Shown here piece by piece: positions 22,722 through 34,464 of a DNA stretch of 64,000 nt. How positions within the stretch are numbered: position 1 is the stretch's first letter; each line of letters opens with the position of its first letter. The notes beneath the pieces were generated by a model that was not told where the DNA came from, made no database searches, and saw only the letters and a program-made list of their open reading frames with translations. Both the position numbers and the translations under genes were made by a program. Source of the DNA: Perilla frutescens (taxonomy: Eukaryota; Streptophyta; Magnoliopsida; Lamiales; Lamiaceae). The stretch lies in contig BRKX01000018.1 of NCBI GenBank assembly GCA_026008535.1, positions 17,492,088-17,556,087 on the forward strand. The letters run 5' to 3'.

Positions 22722-25700
22722 GGGAAGAATAAATTATAAGAGTAGGAGACACTTGTACGGCCAATTGAGGCACATTGTTAGCGACTGAAATTGAAAATTC
22801 GGTATATTAAATGACATCCAATTGCAATCATCTATCTCATCAATTTCGAGTGGGCCCATCACATTTTCCACCTAAGTATCGCCAGTTTAATTTTGATGTA
22901 ACATTAAGGCAGACGTGGCACCAACCCATTGGCTAAAGTGGACTCTCTTTAAATGCAGAAACAACAATGGATAATATCCACATCTATAAGCACATCCATT
23001 GAGAGAACTTGGAGCAACGCGACAATAGAGGTTTGACTTTTGTAACCTAATTTCTTCCATTAATATCATGACCAAGTCAACACCGACTTCACATACATAA
23101 TATACTATATTTGTACTTTATTTTATTGTAATGATAAATAGGAGTATATGGTATACTACTAACGATAAATAAAATGAATGAGCTCTGTCAATTTAAAGCT
23201 CAGAAAAATAAGTTAATTATTAATTTAAAATTTGAAAGATAACAATTATCAATTTAGATTATTAATAATTGAAACTCTTAATTTAAGACATTTGTATTTT
23301 TATGCTTGTTTATTTTTTAATTAATTTTATATAAAAAAATTCTTCACAAAAATTTACGACTTAGTTTCAATCATTAACTATCTAAATTTATAAATTTCAT
23401 TTTTGAGGTTTCAGATTGATAAAGCCTTGATAAATAAGCTATTTAAATGTAAAAGGTTATGTTGCTTTTATATATACTCGTTTAAATCCTTTTTGAAGTC
23501 TTTTTTTTTATATAAAAAATAAAAAACTTTTTTAAAGTATGAAATTTATATATAAGTCTCCTTTTTTGTGTAGAAAGTTTCTAAAAAATATAAATATGTG
23601 TTTAATTAAAGTGTCTTAATAGCTTAAGCTATATTAATAGTATGACTATTTTGAAAATGAAATGTCAAATGTGCACATTAAAAAATAAAATTAAAAGTAT
23701 TTAATTAATTGCTGAGAGAGGGGGGAGAACAACAAATAGCGATAGGGAAAATGATGATAAGTTGTGGTTTTTCTTTTTCTTTTTTTGTTGTTGTGGGGCT
23801 CAAAAGCTTCCTCTACTTTGTAGGTTTACGTAAAATCTAATTAATTATTATAATAGTTCATGTCACAGAGAGTAATTAATATATTTAACATTAAATAAAT
23901 ATAATGTAGAGAATAATTTTTAACCTACGTTCGTCACATAAAGCAATATTATTTGGTCAATAATAATCAATTTGATGACTTGATAAATATTTCTTTTTCG
24001 TTTGTTTTATTATTATTATTTCCCTTAGAGAGCATATGATGTTCACAAACAATACGATCCACATCTTTGCCTTGGAATGCTAAACGCCTAAACCCTTCTA
24101 GACAGTACTGATCAACGATCTATCTTTCTTGATTGCAAAGTGATGAAGAAAGCCACATCTGAATTTATTATTTGTACAATAACTTTATGCTTAATTATTT
24201 CTATAATTAAATGTATGCTTCATTTTAACTCATACATTCGAATATTAGTGGATTATTTGTATTTATCAGCTGTTATTAATTATAGTATATTCGGGTTATA
24301 ATCAATTATTATACTTATGAGTTTAAGCACACATAATTTTCCAAATCAGACCCCTGCACAAGTACACATAACACAATAAAATTCTATTTGTACAAATTTA
24401 TTTCAGATGTGAATTTTTGAGGTTATGATCAGATTAATAATAAGCAACCCAATTAAAGCATGCCTGATTAGTGATTTATAATTAGAAAGGAGCCCATATT
24501 AATTATAACCCTTTTGGGGTTGGTGGGCCTTGAATTAACAGATGTGAGCCCAATCATTTGTCTTCCTGTCTACGTGTTCATGGACATTTAATGTGCTTCC
24601 ACGTGGTGTACGCTCTGCCTCACATGTAGTACTACTGAGCCCAGTGGGCCTACACTCTTGACATTTGGGGCTGCAGAAATACGCTCACTGTTCCACTGTA
24701 CTATCCCTTTCATTCCTTTTTTTTTTCCATTTGTTTTGTCACTCCAAAAGAAAAGGATGTTCATTATACATAGTAATATTATAATTAATCATGTATTTTC
24801 TTAGATTATCTGATAGTCATATATTTCATATTTTATTATATTGCATATATAATTAAAACTTAATTACATAATTCTATTCACGATCGACTTAATTAAGACT
24901 GGTAATAATTAAAACAAAACTTATACTAATATTTTTGCAATAAACATCAGCTTGTATTCACATTTGAGAGATTTCAAGTCATTAAGAGACTTCTCCAAGG
25001 AACAAATTAAACCAACATAAGTGTGCTGACTGATTAAGGATAATGGTAAACGTTACGTTAATTATGTAAGATAAAATATTCTTTATTTTATATTCTAATT
25101 AAAAAAATATGCAGACACACGGCTTCTACTTTTTTTTTATAAATATATTAAGGCAAAATCGTGTGATAGACAACGGTTCTGGTATATACCGTTATCTACC
25201 ATACGATTTAACAATTATATTTTAAACTAACAATTTTTGTATAATAGACACCAACTTTGAGCTAATAGACAATAATAGTGACATTTATTATTATATTTTT
25301 ATTTTTATTTTTTTGACATGTTCCACGATTGTTTATACAACTGTTGTGTTTTAACAATTTTTTGCAATCTTATTTATTATTTTTTTTTTACTTGTAAATT
25401 TGAGATTTATAACATTTTTATATATAGGTGGAGTTTTTATAATACTCTACATTTGTCGCCTAAAAAAATAAATAATTTTCATTTGTTTTGCACAACAACA
25501 ACAATAACATATATATAAGTATAATATAATTTACAATAATTTATTATTTTTCTATTTCAATTTCATCATTTAAAATTATTAAATAATTATATTTTAAATA
25601 CCTGTCATATATTCGTCTAAGAAATAAAATGTTCTTTAATCATGGATAATAATACAATGCTATTTATAAAATCGTGTCATTTGAAATATTCCAATTCGAT

Positions 25701-25929
25701 CTTTCTATCATGAATTTTTCATTTAGTTTCTAAAATTTAATTTTTCTTTTTCTTTGTCATAACTATACAAAATTAATCTTCTTTTCTAATTAATTAACGC
25801 ATATGCATATCATTTTATTAATTTTTAAAAATTGAACAAACATATAAAATTTAAAAATAATCATAATATTACAAATATGAAATAATAATAAATATTTGTG
25901 CATTACACAAGAGAAATACTAGTATATAT

Positions 25930-26108
25930 TAAGGGTAACTCGTAGCCGTTATCAAAATGCGAACTGGGAAAATTCCACTTCTGTGTAATAACCTTCAAAC
26001 AACACATGAAAGATAAACCACACTTGAAAAATCAAGTATGACAGGCTCACACCTAATGATAGTGGCGGTGATAAATTAAAATAATAAAAACTTAGCCACT
26101 AGACTACT
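25930..26108 (-). mobile_element. Degenerate tRNA-derived SINE, same family as 47453-47702
   Basis: Read on the minus strand it contains 'TAGTCTAGTGGCTAAG', 'ATTAGGTGTGAGCCTGTCA', a GTGTGGTTTA segment, 'TTATTACACAGAAGTGGAAT' and a 3' part 'CGGCTACGAGTTACCC'. The order and wording match the better copy at 47453-47702. The B-box region is eroded. Confidence 0.65.
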
Positions 26109-26218
26109 TTTTATTTATTTATTAGTAATAGCATTTTTATAAAATGTAAGAAGGATCTTGATTTTGACGATTTTAGTTTATTGTGGGAAGAGTGTCACAT
26201 AATAGTATTTGTTCTATT

Positions 26219-26446
26219 AGGGATGATTTAGTGGTGGAGTGATGTTATCTTGAGGTCAAAGGTCTCAAGTTCGAATCTCACCACCAACATTATTAGGTGT
26301 GAATCTGTCACACTTGGCCTGCCAAATGTGGGGCCAAGTGTGGTTTACCTCCCCTGTGTGATTTGCTGGCTATTACACAAAGGCGGAATTTATCCAGTAC
26401 GCACTTCAGTAGCGACTGCGGGTTATCTTCGACATAAAAAAAAAAT
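26219..26446 (+). mobile_element. tRNA-derived SINE (plus orientation)
   Basis: Head 'GGGATGATTTAGTGGTGGAG' (Pol III A-box region) and 'GGTCTCAAGTTCGAATCTC' (B box) lie about 35 bp apart. The body (TGTCACACTTGG..., GTGTGGTTTACCTCCC, TTACACAAAGGCGGAATTTA, CGACTGCGGGTTAT) ends in a 10-A tail at about 26437. It is the same family as 47453-47702. A target duplication was not clear. Confidence 0.8.
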
Positions 26447-27359
26447 ATTTTTGAATTCATTATACATACTGAATTAATGCACCGTTACAACTACTGATTT
26501 AATTTGGAGATAGATTCGAAATGAGTAAAAAAAATGAATTCATATCAAGTTAATTAATTTGATTTGCGTTTATTACTTAAATGATCTTTTATAAATATTA
26601 ATTATTAGTACTTATTTCTATAAGTTTCTATATAAATTAATAGATAACAAATAAAATTTACGGTGCACAAAAAAGATATTCACCTTATAATTAAGATTAA
26701 AAACAAAAGAAAAAAAATTGGTATTTAATTTCGATTTTCATTCCCCAAAGTTACATGGGATAAAAGGTTTCTGATGAAAACGCTAATGGCATTCCAAAAC
26801 ATCCTAGAGAATATAATGATAGCATACTTGAAAAATTAAATCTAGCTATATATGTTATTCATGTTTGACAAGCACTCTATTTTAATTGTTATTTGCAGCA
26901 TTAAGTGTAAATCAACCTCTCTCCGTCTCACATGGTCACAAATACATAATTCAAGAAAGTAGATGTAAACTCATTTTGGGTGGTATTAGTTATGGAGTGA
27001 ATGAGATTCGTCGTCTCTTTGTAAAAAATGTCTAGGGTTTGAATTCAGAATTCCTCCTATACTTTCTACTTTTTAAGTTGGATCTATCGCATAGTTTTTT
27101 TATCGAGCATTTGTAGTGGGCATCGAGAGTTTCACGTCATTAATTTTTGTTATATATAAAAAAATTATTATACTTAACCAATCATAATTAACATTTATTG
27201 CTATGAATTGAAATTTAAAAAAAATTAATATCCTAATTATGGAATAATTAACCCTAGCTAAAAATTAATTATTATCTAAAAATATAAAAATTAAATTCAA
27301 AAAATAATTATAAACTATAATTGAGTGCACTAAATCTAAATAATAATAATAATAATTAA

Positions 27360-27605
27360 ATTAAGGGTTAATTGTCTTATAAATTATGAACTTTGAACTT
27401 AGTTGTAAATTTAACATGAACTTTAAAAAGAAGCAATTAAAACACCAACTTTAAATTTGTGTGTTATTCAACATCCCAAAATTTTTAGGGATGAATAACA
27501 CACAAATTCAAAGTTGGTATTTTAATTGCCTATTTTTAAACTTTATGTTAATTTTATAATTAATTAAACTCAAAATTCATGATTCTTAAGGCAATTAACT
27601 CTTAA
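27360..27605. mobile_element. Near-perfect fold-back MITE (~245 bp)
   Basis: The two halves are inverted copies of each other from 'TTAAGGGTTAATTGTCTTA' / 'TTAAGAGTTAATTGCCTTA' inward to a centre around 'CATCCCAAAATTTTTAGGGA' (about 27472-27491). Transcribed RNA would fold into one long hairpin. The flanks are AAATTAA on both sides, so a TTA/TTAA-type duplication is possible but cannot be distinguished in this sequence. Confidence 0.8.
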
Positions 27606-27724
27606 ATTAAATTAAACTAAACTAAATTTGTTTTTAATAAAAATTAATGAGCTAAGGTGACTGTCACATAAGTGATGCGCATTTAAATTGTACGTAGGCT
27701 AACAAAACACTTATTAAATTATGA

Positions 27725-27773
<49 letters not shown>

Positions 27774-28062
27774 GTTGTGCATATATGTTCATAATATACT
27801 TCAAAAAGTAAAAAAATTGACGTAAGGGATTGCGTATATTCACATTCTTGACACACAATTATGAATATAAGTATATAACTAGCTTGACACAAAATCAATG
27901 TATTCGTCAAGTGTGACGCAATAAGTTGCTTATAAAATGCAACGCTGTATATAACGAATTTAAACATACACACAGCCGCATGAATATAATCATGATGGTG
28001 GTAACTTTGACGCAATAATTTATGTATGACTTTGTATCAATTAATAGTGCATTCTTATATGT

Positions 28063-28179
28063 TCCGGTGTAGATGGTCTAGTGGTGGAGTGAAATTATTT
28101 AAAGATCAAAGATCACGAGTTTGAATCTCCTCAGTACCACAGATCGGATGTGTGAGTAAAAAATAAATAAATAAAATAA
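28063..28179 (+). mobile_element. Short tRNA-derived SINE with perfect 20-bp target duplication
   Basis: It is flanked by AATAGTGCATTCTTATATGT at 28043-28062 and again at 28180-28199, a perfect 20-bp match. The A box lies in 'TGGTCTAGTGGTGGAGTG' and the B box in 'GAGTTTGAATCTCC'. The element is only about 117 bp and ends in an A/T-rich tail of AAATA repeats. The head is like the longer SINE family in this window, but the body is different and shorter. Confidence 0.88.
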
Positions 28180-28242
28180 AATAGTGCATTCTTATATGTG
28201 CATAGAAATAAGTAAGTTGTTGAATGATACACCAAAAATATA

Positions 28243-28526
28243 CTCCCTTTGTTCTATATATAATCATAGTCTCCTTCTCATTTTCACACTTTAAAAAAAA
28301 TACATTTAATATATATTAGAAAGACATAACTTTACATATAACTGCATATATATTCTATACTGTTCTTTCTATTATATGATTTTCTTTCCTACTAGATTTC
28401 TAAAGAATATTAAATTAGCTAGATTACAATGATAAAATAATGTTTTAATACAATTTAAGTTAAAGAATAAAACTATAATTTTGAAACATAAAAAAAAGAC
28501 TACAATTATACATGGGATGGATGGAG
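28243..28526. mobile_element. Stowaway-type MITE, 284 bp
   Basis: The ends are CTCCCTTTGTTCTATATATA and, inverted, CTCCATCCATCCCATGTATA, each leading to an 'AAT(C/T)(A/G)TAGTC' segment. TA dinucleotides flank it (28241-28242 and 28527-28528). It is non-coding and related to the copy at 10894-11155. Confidence 0.82.
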
Positions 28527-28528
28527 TA

Positions 28529-29098
28529 ATACAATAGAAATAGAAAGAAAAAAGAAATAACCAAAAAAGAAAAATAATTGAAAGCCTCCAAAGAACCCCC
28601 CGATGTATTGATCCAATGACCCACCCATGGTTTCAAGCTTTATCTACAAAATTCTTGTTTGAAGACTTTCCTGATGTCACACTCCTCACTTGAGCATACA
28701 ACAAATTTCTTCTCACATAAACCTAGTCTTATTATTACAAATTACAGAAATACCAACTTAAAAAAAAATATCTCTTTGAGATATATATTGTTCAATCCCA
28801 TCTAACAATTATGTGTAGCTTTGATAGTTTGATTAAGAATGGGATTTAATCCAACAAAAAGTTCAACAGTAAAGAATTAAAATCCAATCGTAAGAAGAAA
28901 ATTCTATATCTCTGAATTTGTGAGAATTTACCATGAGAGATTAGTTAAAAGGTCTTCTGTGCCCTTGCCGTTGGACAAGAGATCCTCGGCAAAACACATA
29001 CAAAAATTTCTTTCATTTATATTGAGCCTCAAAATCGTAATGGTTTACCATGACCTTCGGGTACGAATTTCTCACACGCGCGCGCGCGCGCACACACA
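28529..29098. other. Gene-free spacer ending in an alternating CA/CG tract
   Basis: Plain AT-rich sequence with no gene. At 29073-29100 there is a 28-bp strictly alternating purine-pyrimidine run with a core of CG dinucleotides flanked by CA, a possible Z-DNA former. Confidence 0.5.
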
Positions 29099-30049
29099 TG
29101 ATCAAATGAGAACCAAAACTCCATATGAAAACAGAGAATCAATAAGATCCGGTGATCTTTATTTTTTGGATGACCCACATCTGTACTTAAGATCTGAATT
29201 TTTCGGTGGCACTCTTGTAACATTCGGGTTATTTAATGGACTAAGGTTATTTTTATAATTTATGAATTGTATTATATTTCCGCTGCGAGGTCTTTCTTTC
29301 CTTCGCAATCTCTTTCTTTCTTATATCTATGTGTTTTTTCATATAGTCGGATTTCAATTCTTCGCAATCGTTGTTCACCCGATTGTTATAGATTTTTTCT
29401 GAAGATATTTCGTTCGTTGTTTTTCGATGAAGATGTTAGGTAAAATCTGAATGTTTAATTTTTTTTTTCAATCAATGTTTTAGCTGCAATCGATAATGTT
29501 AATGGGTGATATAATTTTTTCATGATTAAATATATTTTTGATGGGAGATATGTAGATTCAAACTTAAAATCAATGTTTTTCATGTAACTAAATATTTTTT
29601 GAAGTTGATTAAGTAGATCTTTTCAACTTTATGATTAATTAACATTTGCTTTCAGTTCTTTGTATTGATTGTTGCTGGCGTATCTGAGTGTCTAGAATTT
29701 ATATTTTTATCCATTGATTTTCTGCAAATTGTGTTTTAGCATTACTATACACGTGTTATTTGTCAGAATTTATTAGCATTAGAGTACGCTTCATTAGCAT
29801 TAAAAAAGTTCTTTTTAGCATTACAAAATGAATTTATTAGCATTATAAAAACAGTCTGTCAACATTATAAAAATAGCTTATTATCAGAGTATTGACACGA
29901 TGAAAGATGTATTAACATTACTATGATTAGTTTTAGCATTACTATGATTAGTTTTAGCATCATCAAATAAGATATTAGCATCACTGTTTTTATATTTCAA
30001 TTTTGTCTTATTTAATCTGCAGATTGTATTGGACACCACTGTAGAGATT

Positions 30050-32654
30050 TCTCCTGAATTGTCTGAATTTTATATATGTGATTATAAAGCATCTTTGAAG
30101 CTTGCATTGGGTAAACTTTTTCCTAGTTTGATTATGATATAATATTTTACAAGGTGTATGCTTCATCATGTGGATTTGATATTCGTTTGTCTGCTACAAA
30201 GAAGTCTAAAGATGGTACATAGTTTGAAAGTATGTTCAATGTAACCGTGAGGGATTTAAGTACACACCGATGAATTTTGGTGAAACTTTGAAAAAAATGT
30301 CGGGTATCTAAAAGGACTTGCTGTATGGCTAGGATGTCGTAAAGGTATATTAGTTCTGATACAAACAGTGTTGGATTATTTAAAAAAAGAAGTCCACATT
30401 CTCTTATTTTGGATACACATAAGAAGCTTATGAATCTGAATATGAATATAGTCCTTCACACCAAAGTTTTATTCTGAACTATGCAAAGGCAAACATTTGA
30501 CTTATGAAAACATTTAGATTATTTAAAGAAGTTATTGGTGGATATTCCAATATAGGGTGTACAATAGTTGATTTCAAAAATTTCAATCAAGACCCTAATT
30601 ATAAGGCATATGTTGTGGACATTGATGCCCAAATGATATTGGATAAAATGGGCAAAGACGTGAACTCTACTCCGCTTGCATATTTGATTACGAAGTTAAT
30701 AAGAATGATCATCAGTTGAGATGTCTGTTTTGGGCTGATCCAACATCAAGAAGAAACTTTTCGTTATTTCGGGATGTGTCATTTGATGCAAACATATATG
30801 ACTAACATGTTAGTTTACTTGTTATTTAGGTGTGTTATTCTGTGTTTTTAGCAATTCTGATAAACTGGGATTTTACACTAGTTTTAGTGTTATTTAATGG
30901 TGCATTTTATATTGATTTACTCGTGTTTTTAACCCAGTTTATTCGAATTTCATCCGTTCTTGAAGTTTGGTGTGTTTATTGGTATTTGTAGGATTTGTCC
31001 CGAGATTTGCTGTATTTTGGCCAATAAATAATTGATGATGTTCCGGGGTCGTACGTTGAAGAAATCGAGTCAAAAACGAGATGGAAACGTCACAGAAAGG
31101 GACCCGCAACCCAAGCCACGAGCATGGTCGCGGGTGACCAAAGGCCCTACTCACGATAGAGAAGGGGGTCCAAAGAAGAAAATCCGCGAGCATGGTCGCG
31201 GGTAATGCCAGTGGTCTCGGATAATGTGCCATGTCGGTGACACGTGGAGCCGCGACCCGGGCCGCGAGTGACTGGGTCTCGGGTGAGGTCGCGGGTCGTC
31301 TGGCCAATTCGATTATGTGTTGGCTTTGAGCTTTATTTTACTAAGTATAAATAGTGTTTTTGTACAAAAATTCCAAACAATTCCTCATACCCTAAAGTTG
31401 CCACCAGAGAGAAGCAGCAGAGAATAACAAACGCGAAGAACAAGACTAAAAGATTTAAGAGCTTTCAAGATTAGAGACAAATTAAATCTTCTAGGTTTTA
31501 TTTACTCTGTTCTTAAATTTTTCACATCTTCTTTGTGGATTATTTTAGTTGTTTATTTTATTATGGAGAACTAAAACCCTAGCATTCTAGGGTTGTTCAT
31601 GATTTGACTATGAAGTTTATTTAATCTATTTTGCTTTTATGCCTATGACTTGGTTATGCTTTGCTTATTCTCGTATTACTTTGTATTATTTATTAGATCA
31701 TTAATTAGTACAATTTGCTGTGTTAATTCATAAATCGAGAGATGATTTTTAACACGTGATCCGAAATAAGTAACTTGTTAATCAATATTACTCGAGAGAG
31801 TTGCGGTTAATTTAGAGAGCACTAGATCCCATGAGTCATTTGGAGTTGCATGTTAGATAATTAATAGACATATTATTATTTAATTTGTAATCTATAGTCT
31901 GGGCACTTTGAGAGGAGGTCTAGGATACATTAGTGGTTGCTCTAGCATAATTTGAGTCTCAACATAGGCATAAGAATGAAAGGATTAAATGAATGGATAT
32001 TAGTAGAAGATTAATCAATCCTAGAATACGTTTTTTATTCATTGTTTAATTTATCTGTGTTAATTTCTGTGGTGACATTTACCGTTTTGATATTTTTATT
32101 CATTTAGCTATTAAATTCGACCATGATTGGTAGTCTAGATAACTGTAGGAAATTAGATTAAGATAATTAGTAGATTAATTATTAAATCTCTGTGGATACA
32201 ACCTTTTTTACTGCTATACTAGAAGTCTCACTGTACACTTGCAGTTTAGGTGAAATAAATAACCGAACAAGTTCCATAATAAATTTTTAGCATTGTTTGT
32301 TGAAGTTTTATTATTGTCATTTCCTTTTTTAGCATTGATTTTTGAAAATTGATAGGTGACAATGTTAGCATTATTTATCTATTTTATTGTGCTATATATT
32401 ATTTTTTTTATCATTGCTTACATTCATCTTTAGCATTATAGTTGTGTTTTATTAAGATTACTATCTTGCTTAGTTATGATAGAAAAAATATTGTAATAAC
32501 AGAGATGTGTATTTTTGTGAAGACTAAAAATAGTGGAAGTCGTCTAAAATCAAGAAGAGAGGTGGTCGTTGAACGCAAGAAGAAACCTTTAAGGACCTGC
32601 AAAAAGTGCAATTAGAAATGTAGTCACGATTCTAAGAATTATGGGAAGAAGTAG
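30050..32654 (+). pseudogene. Broken FAR1/FHY3-family MULE transposase in element C
   Basis: N-terminal part, about 30050-30800: across several frameshifts and stops one reads 'FYKVYASSCGFDIR', 'YVQCNREGFKYTP', then 'EVIGGYSNIGCTIVDFKNF' and 'LFWADPTSRRNF', the usual order in FAR1-type transposases (zinc-binding FAR1 domain, then the segment before the MULE catalytic domain). C-terminal part, 32520-32654: one frame with a single internal stop gives 'GSRLKSRREVV' and 'RTCKKCN', then 'CSHDSKN', the CxxC...H zinc-knuckle that closes these proteins. The catalytic middle is absent; an LTR-like block lies there. Such proteins move Mutator-like elements by binding their terminal repeats; this copy is dead. 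The reading is my own frame-by-frame inspection. Confidence 0.72.
30830..32280 (+). mobile_element. LTR-retrotransposon-like block (probable solo LTR), boundaries approximate
   Basis: Its composition differs sharply from element C around it: a GC-rich stretch (31080-31310) with repeated GAGCATGGTCGCGGGT (about 31119 and 31188), then a TATA box TATAAATA at 31346-31353 and an A-rich leader. At the far end is 'CTCTGTGGATACAACC', a phrase common near the 3' end of plant Gypsy LTRs (recalled). No gag or pol coding sequence and no primer-binding site follow, so a solo LTR is the best reading. I could not define TG...CA ends or a 5-bp duplication. Confidence 0.55.
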
Positions 32655-34064
32655 ATTTTAGACTAATCCTAATATAATTTTTGTACTGCTAATAGTCATT
32701 TTGTTTGATGCTACTATATTTTTTATACTGTTAATAATCTTTTCTTTAATGTTAATGAACTTTTTTATACATACAAAACTTTTTCGTGTGAATATAATTT
32801 TTTATACTGCTAATATAATTTTCTATAATACTAATAAGCTTTTTGATAATGCTAATATAATCTTTTTAATGCTAATATACTTCTTTACAATGCATAAAAA
32901 TGTTATTGTGGCGTTAGCATTAAACTTAGTTATTATACTAGAATTATGAGGTTATATATTTAGCACAAAATTAACAAAATACTATGTCATTTACAGAAGC
33001 TCATGATAATTTGTCAATTAATACAAAATATTGTGTCACTAATAATAAAAATGATTAAAAAGAACTTGTGTATCATATGTAATATAAAATATTGAACCCC
33101 ATCAATTCAAAATAATTCTACCACATGTCACTTCAATATTTTCATGCTCATTCTTGTAGGATTAACTACTATTTTTTTCCTCTGAAATGATTGTCGGTAG
33201 TATGAGTTCGTTGCTTTAACATGTTTATCTTTGAGGATGTTACTTTCTGCATTTATGATTGCAACACAATACTTCATTCATAAGAACTTTATCTGCCTTT
33301 CATTTCCCTTTTTCTGACCACGATTCCAGTTTTTTGAACCACCGTCTCTGTATGTCTCCATGTGTTTCATGACGTACATACCACAGTTAACTTAGTTTTT
33401 GGTGTCTCCATGTGTCTTATGACATACACACCACAGTAAAAAAATGCTAACATGAGTGAATGATAATAATTCAACAAATTTCTAACAACATTGTTCATGG
33501 TTGGTTTATAATGATTATGGCAAGTTTTCATGCTAATGCTAACAAGAGTCATGATAACGCTAAAATGATTCATGACAATGCTAAAATGTGTGAACGATAA
33601 TGCTAATAGATCAAAATGTATAGTTAAATCATACAGTGCCAACAGTGTTAGGTTTCACATGATCTTACAAGTTTTCTAATGCTAACGAAACAAAATCAAA
33701 CTACTTAATCATCATGAAACAATACTAACGTGAGTGAACGATGATACTAATTCAACAAAATTCTAACAACGTTGTTGATGGTTGGTTTATAATGTTCATG
33801 GTAATTTTTCGTAATAACGCTAACAAGAGTTATGGTAATGCTTGTGGGCGATTATGCTAATACTAAAAAAGTTTGACTGTTTGAATTTTTTCAAAATTTT
33901 TCGATTTTACCCTTACTAATCTGCATGGGTAGTTGGATTGATTCTTATTACGGAAATGCCACCGCTTAATTTTTTTAATATGGGCCATAAGTTTTGGTCA
34001 AATTAAATGGTAGGGATTGGTTCTTAGTTCTCATATAGAGCTTGGTTCTCTCTAGAACCACTCC

Positions 34065-34097
<33 letters not shown>

Positions 34098-34464
34098 GTG
34101 AATGCATCAAATGAGAACCAAGTCTTAATTTGAGAAATAGGAACCGATCTCCATCATCCATCCGCAAAAAATGTGATCCATATTAAAAGCAACACAAGGT
34201 GGTATTTTTGTAATTCAAGAGTTATTTTAATGATGTTGTGGTAGTTTTGTAATTTAGAAAATCTAATTAAAGTACTAAGGATTTTTTTCCCCTTTCTCTC
34301 ATTCTCTATCTCTACTTTTCAGCCTCTTCTTCCTCGTTTTTTTGATTTTAACGTGCAATAGACAAATTCACGAAGAAAAAAAACATAACCCAGATTTAGT
34401 TCAAATTAAAGATCACCTAGATTGAATTCAAAGTAATATTTGTTCATCTTTCTTTACGGTTTGT

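Larger units (their letters stand above)
22117..27359. other. Gene-free AT-rich region with microsatellites and SINE relics
   Basis: (TA)n runs at 22121-22165 and 22688-22720. At 22900-22990 there is a less AT-rich stretch with GACGTGGC, an inverted CCAAT box and CTTTAAATGC, promoter-like but with no gene after it. At 24480-24680 there are TGGGCC/GGCCCA motifs and CACGTGG. Two SINE copies (25930-26108 and 26219-26446) are listed separately. A further degenerate SINE-like stretch may lie at about 26975-27150 (GGAGTGAATGAGATTCGTCG, then a weak B box). I found no coding gene. Confidence 0.4.
29099..34065. mobile_element. Long-TIR MULE-like element C, TTAGCATTA subfamily, with FAR1 transposase relic and LTR insertion (~5 kb)
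   Basis: The left end is 'ATCAAATGAGAACCAAAACT'; the right end, inverted, is 'GGAGTGGTTCTAGAGAGAAC' followed by 'ATGAGAACTAAGAACCAAT'. TTAGCATTA/ATTAGCATTA repeats occupy the left part (29735-29980 and 32287-32440); the right part (32800-33860) has the reverse form, ATGCTAA or AATGCTAAC. Protein relics lie between (separate entries). A long LTR-like block (about 30830-32280) splits the relic. The right end directly adjoins a (TA)n(GT)n run that also borders element D. Confidence 0.7.

Noticed and set aside
30939..31307. 122-codon minus-strand ORF in the GC-rich block as a gene
   Set aside because: It lies in the LTR-like block and is open mainly because of GC-rich composition; no family recognised.
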